This document shows, one piece after another, positions 47,424-58,899 of a stretch of DNA of 64,000 nucleotides. How positions within the stretch are numbered: the stretch's first letter is position 1; the number at the start of each line of letters is the position of its first letter. The notes beneath the pieces were generated by a model. The model was given only the letters and a program-made list of their open reading frames with translations. It ran no database searches and was not told where the DNA came from. The position numbers and the translations under genes were made by a program. The DNA comes from Climacium dendroides (lineage: Eukaryota; Streptophyta; Bryopsida; Hypnales; Climaciaceae), in the NCBI GenBank assembly GCA_950106755.1, contig OX467083.1:18223029-18287028 (forward strand), in the 5' to 3' direction.

Positions 47424-48169
47424 CAAGGAAAATTATAGAAGCATTCAATGACTTTAGTGAGTTGGAAGAAGCATTACTATCTTCCTATAAGCTAGTGCAA
47501 TTTATTTGACAAATTTAGTGAACGCAAGATGGTTATCCAATCACATTGATCCATGTGCATTCCTCCTAAAAGTTGAAATAACTAGGGGTTCCTCTTGTAA
47601 TTCCTATTGTGAATTAGTTTTGATTTTGGAGTCAAGTTTGGAAGTGCATCAATTAGCAAAGACTTTTGAGACTAAATTGTAGGTTAAAACTTGAGAAGTT
47701 CAAAGTGATTTTGAGCTTGAGAATATGAGATTCAATTATCCATTGTTATTGTAATTAGAATGTTGTCTAGTTCCAAGCCCATTGTAGCTCAACCTTCATA
47801 CTTTGTAAAATTGTTTATAGCACTTCTTGAATATTAGCACCAAGCATCTTATAATAATAAATGAAAAATGTGATTTTAGAGTGGATGAAAAAGTAATATG
47901 ATTGTATTCTAGAATGGGAGACAACTGATTGTTTTTAAGATGTAATTCAAATACTTCATTGTATAAAGAAAAAAAACTATTTTTAATGAAGTGATTTTGC
48001 CTAGACACTTCAGACACAAAATTTGGTTTCATCTCCTCTTTAAAGGGCACAAAATCCCAAATATCATTTTAGGAAGATGAGAAGTGAATATAATTGCATT
48101 GCAATGTAATCATGCCTTTGTCATTTGTAAAGTGCACCAATTGGTTTTAAATCTACAAGTAATAAATTT

Positions 48170-48745
48170 TTAATTTGAGACATTCTAGACAAATAATTAA
48201 AAAAGAGGCTCAAATGAAGGATGACATTTCATGATTTCCACATTCACTTCATAATTGGTTAATTTTTTTACTTCCTAACCTCTCCTAACAAAATGGGGGG
48301 GGGGGGGGGGCAATTCAAATTATGAACTCAAAAATTCCATCCGTGGCAAACAATAGATTCCAATTTTAATTCAAGGCATTCTTAAAAAATAATTAAAAAA
48401 GAAAATCAAATAGAAGACAACATTTAATGATTTTCATATTTCATACTTCATAATTGGTTACTTTTTCCCTTCTTAATCTCTCCTAACAATGTGGGGGGCC
48501 AATTCAAATTATGAACTCAAAATTTCCATCCATGACAAACAATAGATTCCAATTTTTCTATAAGTCATGAATTTTTAATCCAATCATTCTTAAAAAAATA
48601 ATTGAAAGGAGGCTCAAATGGAGGACGACATTTCATGTTTTTCATATTTCATACTTCAATAATTGGTTAATTTTTTTCTTTCTTTCCCTCTCGTAACAAA
48701 GTGGGGTATCCAATTGAGCCAACTCAAAATTTCCATCCGGGTTCC
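48170..48745. repeat. Three-copy tandem array, unit about 200 bp, with G16 run
   Basis: Units begin near 48,205, 48,401 and 48,607 (GAGGCTCAAATGAAGGATGA and variants). Each contains TTCATAATTGGTTA, a TCTCCTAACAA-like stretch, a G run, CAATTCAAATTATGAACTC and TTCCATCC. The G run is 16 long at 48,295-48,310, six in the second unit and four in the third. No protein is encoded. The array lies just upstream of the CpG-rich NPH3 promoter region. Confidence 0.8.
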
Positions 48746-48829
48746 ATAGTTTGCAAGTTTTTTTTACTGGAAGCAACCCCATGAGTAGATTCTCCCTGCC
48801 CAATCCTCAAGGACTGAACCTCACTATTG

Positions 48830-49620
48830 CACACTCATGGGCATGGGGATTGGGGGCGTCCTTTTCCCCTTCGTTCAAATCAATCACTACGTACTGTATT
48901 TCGTACTCCCAAGCGTACACGCATATGCGCCCCATCGGCAAGCTCCTCGCAAGGGGTTTGAAACGACGATGGAGGGGCCGCAGCGTACAGGACGGAACAG
49001 TAGTTACGAAGAACGAGAAGCCAAGCTGCGCAAACAACCGGCGACGGAGATGCCGGCCGGGACGAGTCAGTGGAATGGCTGGTGAGTGGTGGCGAACGAA
49101 CGAACGGCTCACCAGTCGCGAACAGTAATTGCGCATGGAGCCCCTGGAGCCCTGCATTCGCTTGTGCAAGAAACATGGCATTCACTTGCGCCAGGGGAAG
49201 ACGTCATTCGAGTCAATGCAGAGCGTGCGTTCAGAAAACAAAGTCAATGCGAGTTTACGCACTGTCAATGCGGAGGGGTAGCACCAGCCAGGGGAATAGT
49301 GGATACATAGAGTTACATTCTACAGTAGTCCAGGGGTGTAAGTTCTCGGAGGTCAAGGTGGCGGGCGGGCGGGCAAGCACGGACGAGTGAGGTGGAGTGA
49401 GTGAGGTGACGAAGAGTGTGGCAGAAGAGATTAACGAGACGATCGCCGGTCCCACTCGAGCTTCTCGCCTCTGACACTATCGCCAAGTTTCTTGAGAGTG
49501 TCTCCGATTTTACCGGGTCTGCACGGAGTTATAGATAGGCGCTTTTGCTATATATTTCCGGCTCGTTTCATCGGTCTCCCGCACGTCCGCCATAGTTTAC
49601 TCTGCTGGCTCTGCAGGTAT
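48830..49620 (+). promoter_or_regulatory. CpG-rich promoter region of the NPH3 gene, with TATA box candidate
   Basis: CpG dinucleotides become frequent at about 48,850, in sharp contrast to the AT-rich array before. A TATATATTT box lies at 49,549-49,557, so transcription may start near 49,580. A CTCTGCAG|GTATCG donor-like junction at 49,617/49,618 and an acceptor-like TTTAACAG ending at 51,138 would form a 1.5 kb leader intron, leaving about 20 nt of untranslated exon before the ATG at 51,158. The TATA position and the leader intron are inference. Open frames in this stretch on both strands lack known domains and are probably by-products of high GC. Confidence 0.45.
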
Positions 49621-51157
49621 CGTTTGTTCCTCTATGTTGCGACCTCCTTTTCCCTTACTGGTTGCATTCCACACGATGCGTGTCGTTTCCGGTGCGCTAC
49701 AGTGTAATTGAGACCCATTTTGGTGCATGCCACGGGGGTGAGCAATTTATTGATCTGTTTCTTGCTTTCGGCCACGCCTTGGCAAGTTGGCATCGACCTC
49801 GCTCTGGTTCTTCAAGAGCAACTCGCCGCCGGCGGCGCTGGAAGCTGCGTTGTGTTAGTTCTGAGTAGTTTTACCGTAGTTGAGAGGAAGCGAAATGGTT
49901 TGAGATTGAGCGCCGTGTCGAATAGCCTGTTCTTGATAGATTTTTCTCTTCTGGTTTACTTTGGCTTGTTTTTGTTTTTCATGATTCAGCTTGTCGTGTT
50001 TTGCCTAGACGATGTATGCGGCTAGGCTAGAGTGCTTGACGAGCGACGTGGTTATCTTGACATGGCGGCGTGTCTATTTGGTTCTTTAGCGAATTCGGAT
50101 TTAGAGAGAGCTTTCAGTGTGAGTGCTTGTTTGTTCCGAGGATACACATGGTTTGAGAATGAGTGCAATGTCCCGTAGCCGGTCCTTTGCTGCGCAAATA
50201 TCTCGGCTTACTTTGGTGTTTCCAGTTTGGTCTTGGTTTTAGCTCTCATTTTTCACCATGAGGAAATGTGTGACTAGGCGAGTGTGCTTAGCGAGCTATA
50301 TGATTTTCTTGACATTGTTGCCAACCTTCTTGTCTCTGGAGCAAAATTAGATTTAGAGGAAGGTTTGAGGTGAGTGCCTGTGAGTTGACAGAACAATCTG
50401 CTTTGTTCGAGAATGCTTTAGTTAGGTCTTGCCTTTACTCCCCGCCCCCTGCACTTCTCTCTCCGTTCTTTCGTCCATGCGCATTGTGCAGGAGTGGCTG
50501 TCTGATTCAAATTCGAAAAACAGGAATTTAGTCGAGATTTTAGAAATGTGTGGAAGTTCCTCCTCGCTCGTAACTTTCAAAGTGTCTAAAGTGAATGTCC
50601 CTAGTCGTCTGTTATGATGGAGCGAATTTCGCAGATAATCTATTGAGTAGCAGTGGAAACAAGAGCTGTTCTATGATTAGCTCAAGGTGGTCTAGTTTCG
50701 AAGCTTGAAGACTCTGCACACTGATAGCTTCACAATATTCGATATAGGGAGAGGCTGATCCTTCTCTTTCGAACCAAGCATTGAAGGCCAGTATGCTTGG
50801 GAGATGGCCCCTTCCGTAAAGGATCCTAGCTTTTGTCTTAGAATGGCTAGTTTTGATTTCGATGTGGATCCTCTTCAGACCTTTACTTTTGACACCATTC
50901 TTCCAAACGAGCATATCTCCGAGCCAGCTGCAGAGACGCGGTAATGATCTATTTCATTCCTAAGAGTGTGATAGCAGGTTTCAGTTAGCTTCGAAGCTGA
51001 AGGTCGGTGGGCTTTAGAAAAGAAAATGACTTCGTAAATCTCACCGAGTCTGTAGTGATGTTCATTAAGTACTCAGAATTGTGCATTCAGAGGGTTCTGC
51101 ATTCGGATATTGATGGAATTGTGGTTGGGCTTTAACAGGGTGCTTAATATTTTCGAA
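49621..51157 (+). other. Probable 5' leader intron and untranslated exon of the NPH3 gene
   Basis: The stretch is T-rich on the plus strand with moderate GC, like plant introns, and holds no conserved coding frame on either strand. It would lie between the inferred leader donor at 49,618 and the acceptor at 51,138. A transcript could decide this. Confidence 0.4.
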
Positions 51158-53433
51158 ATGGCCCTCCCGAGCCACTTGGAGGTGGAGGTCAACGCCGAGA
51201 GAATGTTTGTGCTTCACAAGGTGAGAATAAGCTACTCCCTCGACTCCCGCTCTGCTTTGTTGTTTGCGCAGCAGGTTGTCTCCGTCCACCTTACCGAGTT
51301 TGTCTACCGTCCACAGTAAGATGGTGTCTGAAGCTGAGAGTCTAGTTTACTCTGCTTGAATTATGTACTGGATTAAAGTGTCTTGACTTTCTGCACTCGC
51401 CCTCGATGAGAGTACGTTCTTACCACTCCACGTTTGTTTGCAGGCGCCGTTGATAGAGCGTAGCGACCTTTTCAGGCAGCTTGTCGAGGAGGCCACCGAC
51501 GCGACTCTGTTTCCGTCATTACCAAGACCCACGGCCAAGCGTCTTTCACTTCAAATCGATGACTTACCTGGAGGATCTGAGGCATTTGAATTGGTTGCAA
51601 GGTTTTGCTTCAACGATGCAGGCTTTACTGTCACCTCTGCCAACGTCGCCAAGCTGCGGTGTGCTGCTGAGTTCCTGCGTATGACGGAAGCCACATTGAA
51701 GGAAAATTTGATACGAAGGACTGAAGATTATCTTAGGACGGTGGTTTTCTGGAGCTGGGAGGAGTCGCTTATCGTTCTTCGGTCGTGCGAGGACTTTATC
51801 CAAGCCGCAGAAAAGACACAGATTATTCAGCGATGCGCGAGTGCCCTTTCTGACAAAACTTCGCCAACTGCTTCTTTTACCGTCGAGCTCTCAAGCAGTC
51901 CTCTTCACCCTGCCACCGATGCTTACCTTGCTTCTTACCTCATGTCGACCCCAAGCGGCAACAGCTCTCACAGATCTTCCAAGGCCGCTACCGAAACTTG
52001 GTGGTTTGACGATCTTTCTTCGCTCTCCGTGCACTTAATGGAGCCCGTCGTGAGAATCATGATCTCTCAGAGGGCAGCAGATAGTCGTGTGATAGCCAAA
52101 TTTCTGCTACATTACCTTCGCTCTGCTCTACCAGTGCTCGGCTACAGCTCTGCGTCTCTATCCCCTATGAAGCTTCATGTTGAGGGTGACGAAGATAATT
52201 CCTTCAATCAGGGCGAAAGAATCCAACGGGAAGTAATTGAAGTTGTGGTGAATTTGCTCTATAACCTTGAAAGGAAGTCGGTCTCCTGCAGGTCTTTGCT
52301 TGGTCTTCGCAGAATAGCAGTTGCCCTCAGAGCCGGAAAGCACTGCAGAAGGGACCTCGAACGGATGATAGGCAGGCAGTTGGACAAGGCTACGCTGGAT
52401 AACATTTTGATTCCTGCACTGCCTCCGCGCAGCTCTTCGCTGTATGACGTTGATCTCGTCCTTCGTCTTGTTGAATTTTTTCTCAAGGAGAAGGCTGAAG
52501 CGTTGATGCTCCCATCGCGGGTTAAGAGATCTGACAGCTCTGAATCTTTGTATTCTGGGAGATTAGACAGCAAGTTCTCTTCGCTGTCACGCTCAAACAG
52601 CCGGACATCTGTGCCAGGACCCATGAGTGCTGAGATTAGTGAGCCGGTGCAAATGGCCTTGCTGAAAGTAGGTGAACTGATGGACAAGTACTTGGCTGAG
52701 ATTGCGGCTGATACCTATTTAAAGCCCTCAAAGTTTCTTGTTCTTGCCGAATCATTACCAGACTATGCGAGGCAGTCGGATGATGGACTTTACCGAGCAG
52801 TTGACATTTACCTTGAGGTTCGTGCTTGCATATGTGACTGCGATTATTGGCCATTTTTCAGCTTGTAAATTTCTTGAGATACTTTTAGATTTGCTCTGAT
52901 ATTAGATGTCTCTTCAGTGGAGTTTTGTTGAGCATCAATGTCCACAGAAATCGGTTCCTTCTTGGACGGAGTCGAACCACAACCTATCTGATGCTGACTT
53001 TTGTTTTTTACTCGTGCAGGCGCATCCATTCGTGAGCGAGACTGATGCTACAAGGCTATTCAAGGTGCTGAACTACCACAAATTGGGCACTGAGACGTGC
53101 AAGTCTGCAGCCCAAAATCCAAGATTTCCTCCAAGCTTCGCCATTCAGGTTGCACTTGTCCAACAAAACCAGCACAAGACAACCGGTGACGGATCATTTC
53201 GTAGCGACAGGTCATGTTCCCCGATCAAGAATACTTCAAGAGTCGGACAACAAACAGTGGTATCCCTCCAGTGCTCTTCATTTGAGTTCACTCTTCGACA
53301 GGACAAGAAGAAAAATATCAAGAAGACGCAGGTGAGGCCTGAGATTCAGAAGTCCTGCAAGCGTTCACGGGTGGATATGCCCGGCCTTTACAGACTGATG
53401 CAGCTCTTCCACTCCAGGGCAAGACAAAATTAG
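51158..53433 (+). CDS. NPH3-domain (NRL family) BTB-type protein, about 616 aa, three coding exons
   Basis: The exons are 51,158-51,220, 51,444-52,817 and 53,020-53,433, joined by two GT-AG introns (AAG|GTGAGA...TTTGCAG| and GAG|GTTCGT...CGTGCAG|), both in phase 0. Together they give 1,851 nt. The N-terminus (LEVEVNAERMFVLHK + APLIERSD) is a BTB-like fold lacking the longer leader of classical phototropin partners. ETWWFDDLSSLSVHLMEP at residue 205 opens the NPH3 domain, which continues through LLGLRRIAVALRAG, SSSLYDVDLVLRLVEFFL, VGELMDKYLAEIA (430-442) and GLYRAVDIYLE + AHPFVSETDA to CKSAAQNPRFP. The C-terminal 90 residues are basic and unconserved. Family members are adaptors of CUL3 ubiquitin ligases and act in phototropism and auxin transport at the plasma membrane. 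The short N-terminus recalls the At3g22104-like branch, whose role is little known. The frame is intact, so the gene is probably live. Confidence 0.88.
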
Positions 53434-54052
53434 CTGAAGCCAATTCCTGGAGGTTGCATACAATTTTCCCCCCTCTGGAGTGACTGTACACAACCCGCAT
53501 TTTGTACATACTTACAGAGCATACTTCGATACTTTAGATTCATGGCGGCAGGCTAGTCATAGTGATATGGTGGGATCCTGAACACAATCTGATCTACAGC
53601 CAGGTGACGATCGCCTCGTGTGGAAGCCCATACCATGGTCTCAGTCTAGGGATACTTGAGTTTTTCGTGTGTGAAAGGCGTCTCCTCACCACACTGATCA
53701 CCCAAGTGCTTCGGAAACTTTCTTCACAGACTGAGGTAGATCTGAAAGGTTTGTGAGCGATATTTAAGCATGGTGATAGGTGACCTCTTGTAATTTTAAT
53801 TCAGACAGAGAGTAGTGGCGACCAATACTTCTTCGTCAATCGTCACTAGCAGCTCTCAAGATACTGCAGTGTTACATATTTCTCAGACAAAAGCAGGTTA
53901 CGGCATCCATCAATGTACGAATACTTTTATAATCGAAAATTACGTTTGCCCCATTTTTAGTCTTTTGCCGTTCGCAAGCTTTGGGCGGTTGATACAGTGG
54001 CCTTTTCCCAGCAACACCCTGTTGGGAAACTGTTTGCCTAGGATTCTGTTTT
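53434..54052 (+). other. 3' untranslated region and downstream flank of the NPH3 gene
   Basis: GC content stays moderate until about 54,000 and then drops. No AATAAA is obvious soon after the stop codon, so the poly(A) site is not assigned; the first clear AATAAA is near 54,563. A 123-codon frame at 53,815-54,186 is open but Phe/Ile-rich and runs into the minisatellite, so it is probably not coding. Confidence 0.4.
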
Positions 54053-54165
54053 ATTCCCAATTTATTATCTTTTTATTCCCATTTTATTATCTTTTTATTC
54101 CCATTTTATTATCTTTTTATTCCCATTTTATTATCTTTTTATTCCCAATTTATTATCTGTATGTG
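54053..54165. repeat. Minisatellite, 22-bp unit, five copies
   Basis: ATTCCCATTTTATTATC followed by five T recurs at 54,053, 54,075, 54,097, 54,119 and 54,141 with exact 22-bp spacing and almost no variation. Such uniform copies suggest recent expansion. Confidence 0.95.
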
Positions 54166-55370
54166 TTTTTATTGCGTATGTATTAATGTTTTGGGCCTGG
54201 AAAGAAACGAGTTTCCATTGGTTCAGGGGGAAATAATGTAACAAGGTGCGCCCTGACAGAAGTGACTTATTATTTGTTTATTGTTTATTGGCTATAATTC
54301 TTTCAATCTGTGTAGATGCCTGTAATCTTTCAATCCGTGTTTGTCAGTTTCTGAAAAAAATTCCACACATTCCCATGATCATAGTTTAGTACAAATTTGT
54401 ATGTTTGAAATTCAAAAATGATTTTTTTATTTTGTCATTTTTTTCTGAATGATTTAAATAGTGGCAACTTTTGATAATTTATGCTAGAAATTTGCTTTAG
54501 TCCTGTAGGGGTTGAATATAAATCTAGTGAGTTTTTTTTTCTCTTTTTTTTTCTTGAACAAATAAAACGAGCCAGTGAGTTTTTTCCCCTTGACCATAAC
54601 ATTATCTAATTAGGAATTGTCTTTTGACCCAAAAAACTTATTATACCCATGTTAATACCTCTTTGAAAATTGAATATTTGCAAAAGGTATAGAAGGCACC
54701 ATATTAAGGAATTGAAAGACCTACCAAATCTAAGTTTGATCAACTTTATCACATATTTGTTTTGTGTTTAGTATATGGATTCACTATTTTCATAGTACAT
54801 TTGGTGCAAACTTAGAAAGAAATACACAAGGTTCCAAAATGTAACCATTACTAAACTTAAATGGACCCTAAATTCTTTAGCAATTGTAAGAAGACAATTG
54901 GACAGCTAATTTTTCATTTAGAAAAATTAAATGGACACACCATGGCTCTTATTCCATCCATTGAGGAAGTACAAACCAATATTTGACAATTTTTATTACA
55001 CTCTTACATTATGGGTAGTCCATTTCAAAATTGCTTATTGTTCATTTTAGAGCTTCTTGTAGGGATTGTTTGAAGAAGAAGGTTGCAATGAAAGCCCACT
55101 ACTACAGCATAGATCAGTTTCACTTTGCCTACTAACAACACTCCTAACACTCAAGAATGACAACACTTTGTAAGGAAACAACACCGAAGAAAGGTTTGAA
55201 CACCTATAGTTTCCCTTTGATGGACTTTTGTTGGGGTCTTGCTGGTAGTAGTTGTAAGTGGATTTTAGCCATTCTCTTTGAATTCCTTTTTTGGACTTTG
55301 TACGAATTAATCTACGAGTTTTCAAAGAGCTCCAAAGAGGTGCCCCTAAAGTCAACTCTAAACTCTCATC
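54166..55370. other. AT-rich intergenic DNA, no gene seen
   Basis: CCTGTAGGGGTTGAA at about 54,502 looks like a stray end of a TTAA-type element. No other feature is seen. Confidence 0.45.
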
Positions 55371-56110
55371 ATGTATGCAAGCTTGCTTTACGTTTTAGGT
55401 CCGAATCTAGATGGGACGGTTGTGCAAACGGATCACAGGCAGGCAGGTAGCATTGGGAGGTTCCTTGGAGATGATGGGCAACGACACTTGCATCCAATGC
55501 GGGACCAACGCCATTACTTCTGCCGCGTGACTTTCGCCTCACCGAGTCACCGGCCACGGCTCTTGGCCAAAGCCTCCATCGCAGGGATTCAGCTGGGCTT
55601 GGCTCCAACACAGTCAGCGTCTCGGGAAGGGAGAAAAGCCCATTTGAACCAAAAGCAGAGCCTGCGCGTCCCGCCCGCCGCGCGCGCGCGCGCGCCCGTG
55701 GATACGAAGGAATCGGTCCTTGCCCAACTGAACAGTAGCCTGAAGGACCGCATTCCCAGCCATTCCATTCCCTCCTTACAGGAACTGAACGTCTCTATCT
55801 CCCTCCGTCGCCTTCCTTGCTCTGGCAGTTAGTTACCGTTAAGCTTCTAGTACTGAGTCGTAGCTCGGTTGAAATTCTGAGCGCCTCCGTCACGGGCCTG
55901 CAACTAGCTTACGCTCACTTCAGTTGTTCCTTTTGGAATCCTATCTGACTTTCTACAGGACGTGGAGGGAGGGATCCTTCCCACTTTCCAATCTCTTGCG
56001 TGCCGAGCGTTCGGAAGAAATTGGTCGGAGGAAGGGAGAAAGGAGCTTCGCTCAAACTCTAGTCGGTGCTGGCAGGCCGGGCTGAACTCACTTTTTATTT
56101 TATTTCATTT
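55371..56110. other. Orphan CpG island with (CG)n run, no gene assigned
   Basis: CpG is abundant here and rare around it. A (CG)-alternating run, GCCGCGCGCGCGCGCGCCCG, lies at about 55,677-55,696. A 153-codon plus-strand frame (55,371-55,832) and minus-strand frames are open, but none has a recognisable domain. The island resembles the one before the NPH3 gene, so it may be a promoter or first-exon region of a second gene whose body I cannot see, or a relic. Confidence 0.4.
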
Positions 56111-56249
56111 AGTCTAGGCGGTGCAGAACGCGATTATCACCAAGAGGATGAAGCTGTTGACATCCACGGAAGTCGATGAAACTTGCAATATATGGATGAA
56201 GTTTCATTTATTCATCCAAAACAATGTACATTCATTCAAAATAGAGTGA

Positions 56250-56700
56250 TGTTGTCCCCAATTTGGTAGCAAATTGGCAATTTCATCCACTGAAAAGTAA
56301 GAATATTTTGCCCAAGATTTGCTACCCCAAAACATCATTGCTTTCCAATGAAAAAATCACCCTTCGAGAAATGGTGAAATTTTTTTATTTTCCATGCATG
56401 ATAAAATTTACAAATTTTGAATTCAAATTTGCAATCAAAAGCTTCAAATTAGTGAGGAGAGGTGTATAAGGTAAATTAATCAAGGACAAAATAGGGGGAT
56501 TTTTTTTTCACTTGTACATCTGGAATAACTTGGAGGGGCCAAGGGAAGGGGCCAATTCGCCTAGATCGTGCTAGCATGGGGCCGTTACTTATTTATCCCT
56601 TATGCAAGAACATTCCCTTGATTGGTGGGCAGTCCAAGGGAGAATAAAAAATCTCATGGAAGTGGGGCTAATTTGGCAGCATTGGGAAAAAATCCTAATC
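56250..56700. repeat. Possible TIR element
   Basis: CCCCAATTTGGTAGCAAATTG near 56,258 is roughly inverted by GGGGCTAATTTGGCAGCATT near 56,665. Similarity to 8,330-8,480 (AAATTTTGAATTCA, then AAAATAGGGGG) suggests a dispersed repeat. The ends are poorly matched. Confidence 0.3.
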
Positions 56701-56826
56701 ACAATTTGAAAACCATGGCAAAACAAAAAATTAGTGAAAAAATCTACAAAATTTCTAATTTGTGATAATAACTGAACTCCCTACTTGAAAAACTAGTTTA
56801 GTTTAGGAATTGAAAGAAAATAGTCA

Positions 56827-57120
56827 TTAACCCCCAAAGGATCAAACTACATTTTTTGGCAACAACATAGGAATTTTGGGCAACTTGCAATGAATAAAAA
56901 ATTTATTTTATTTTCTTTGAAATTTTCATAGAACATGTGGACAAGGTTTTTCTTTAAGATCCAACAATTTTCATAACTTTTGACTACATGGTTAAAAAAA
57001 CTATTGTATAATATATAGTTTTTTTTCCTGGTGGGTGGTATGTCCCAACGGGTGGTATGAAATGATTTGAAAAAATCACTTTTTTCATTAAAAAAATATT
57101 GAAATCGTTTATATATATAT
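56827..57120 (-). mobile_element. Partial TTAA-bounded element (one end)
   Basis: TTAACCCCCAAAGGATC is followed by TTTTGGCAACAACATAGG and CATAACTTTTGACTACATGG, the end and interior of the 0.9 kb TTAA elements in the orientation of 20,947-21,865. The other end is missing. Confidence 0.65.
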
Positions 57121-57229
57121 AGTCTTGTTTTTTAAGTTCCCTCTAAGTCCTAGAAGTTGAAGAGTCAAAAAATAAGGAAAATGGAATAAATAAGTAAATT
57201 ATATATATATATATTTAACCCATGGTTTT

Positions 57230-57480
57230 TTAGATATTTATATTGTAGGTGCCTATATCATAGATATCTATACTATAGGTACCTATGTTATAAGCACCTT
57301 CTATAGTTATGGAATATTTATGTTATAGGTATCTATATTATAAGCATCTTTCATGGTTATAGAATATTTATATTATAGGTATCTATATTATGAATATCTT
57401 CTATGGTTATAGAATATTTATGTTATAAGCACCTTCAATAGTTGTAGAGTACCTTAGGCTCAAATACTTATATTTATATT
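57230..57480. repeat. Degenerate minisatellite, unit about 50 bp
   Basis: A unit with TTATAGAATATTTATATTATA and GGTATCTATATTATAAGCA recurs three to four times with small differences. It shares CTTCTATGGTTATA with the possible LTR at 44,719, so it may be an expanded piece of that element. Confidence 0.65.
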
Positions 57481-58300
57481 TATACTTATACGTATATTTA
57501 TATTAAGGCTTAAGGCTTGCATTTCTAGGCTCACATGCTAGTGTCATTGAACAATTAATAGTGTTTCAATTTTGTAGCCTAAATGTGGTGCTTGTCAAGT
57601 GATATTTATTGTAGAAGTAGGTCCAATAGGTTGAAACATTCCCCCCAAATGCAAAAGCACTTGTTGTCAACTATTCTTTCAAAATCAACCCTTAGAAATG
57701 TGGCCTATTCCTTAAGGGTTAAGAGATAAATTCCAATGGTCTTATTGGGTTGGCATGAATTTAGAGTTTGTTCATCTTAGGTCCCACATATATCCCCATT
57801 AGATGAGGTTTGAGGTTTGAAGAGGGTTGTTTCAGGCCTGTTTCCTAGGCTCACAACACGTCAGAATATTAAAATTTTAATTTAAAAAATAATAATTAAT
57901 TAATATTATCTGATGTAGCATAGTCTTGGCACCATCATTCCACCTACCTGCCCCTGGGAGCCTTGGAGAGAGCCGTACCACTCTGAGAGAATTGTAGGTC
58001 CAATTTCTTCATGGAAACATTGGATTAATTCCAATTTCTATACAAAATTCAATCTAGAGCATTGTTGCGGTCAAATTGAGAAGTCTTTTTGTTTGATTTG
58101 AGCAAGAATCGAGCCAATAGCAATCCCCAAGGTTTTTAGGGTTTTGTCTATAATATGCGGTGGCATTCTAGAGCTCTATCTAGCTAGTAGGGGTCTATTT
58201 TGGCTCATTTTTCTTGCACGATCTAGTAGAGAGAGTCCTTGCGGTTAGATTGCAATTGGTTTGAGGAGATTTGGGCCGGAATTGGAGAAGAAAACACGAT
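57481..58300. other. AT-rich DNA before the LINE, no gene seen
   Basis: A short inverted repeat on CAACCCTTA/TTAAGGGTTA lies at about 57,688-57,722. The LINE 5' boundary is not sharply visible; sequence from about 58,000 may be its 5' untranslated region. Confidence 0.4.
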
Positions 58301-58899
58301 TGGAAGTAGATTAGGTTTTTTTTTGGAAGTGGCGGTAGGTGCAAAATTTAATCGGGATGTATTTTGGGATTATTGTTTGGTATTTTGCTGTTGAATGAAG
58401 GTACAAGGGCTACTCTGAGTCTAGTAGACAGTGAGGAGAAGCGTATACATCTTACAAACCCAGATTCCAGTCAATCCAAGGAATTTGAATTTATCTAGAC
58501 CAAAGGGGAACCAAGGGTAGAATTGTGTTACTTGTGACTTGTTAGAGGGGCAATCATAGGTTTGGGTTGTAATACTGACTCTTTGCTAGAAGAGCAAATG
58601 ATATCTACTTCTAAATCCTAGACGCGCTACTTGGTGGCGAAGCCATTGTAATTGCAAGGGTTTCGATTAGACTCAAATCCCTTGTGGAAAGAGCACAATG
58701 GAAGCAGAAGTAGAGGAATAAGTCCTAGTTTGTGTGGAAGAGGGCTGGAAGTCCAAAGAGGGACCCAACAATAGTAAAAAATAGACAAAAAACAAGGGAA
58801 TGGCCTAAGTTGTGGCACAACTTGCGACAGTAAACAAAGATCAGGAGGAACAATCAAAGGAGTCGAAAATCCTACCCGGGTGGAAACTAAGGGTTGATC

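Noticed and set aside
48751..49390. Open frames of 74-125 codons on both strands in the CpG-rich region
   Set aside because: Several frames overlap on both strands, as expected of GC-rich DNA with few stop codons; no conserved motif. Treated as promoter region.
52259..52687. 142-codon minus-strand frame
   Set aside because: It is the shadow of the NPH3 exon, whose plus-strand product has clear family motifs.
53815..54186. 123-codon frame downstream of the NPH3 gene
   Set aside because: Its end is formed by the 22-bp minisatellite and the rest has no recognisable domain.
55371..55832. 153-codon plus-strand frame
   Set aside because: Arg/Ser/Pro-rich product typical of GC-rich DNA, no domain, competing frame on the other strand. 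Kept only as part of the CpG island entry.
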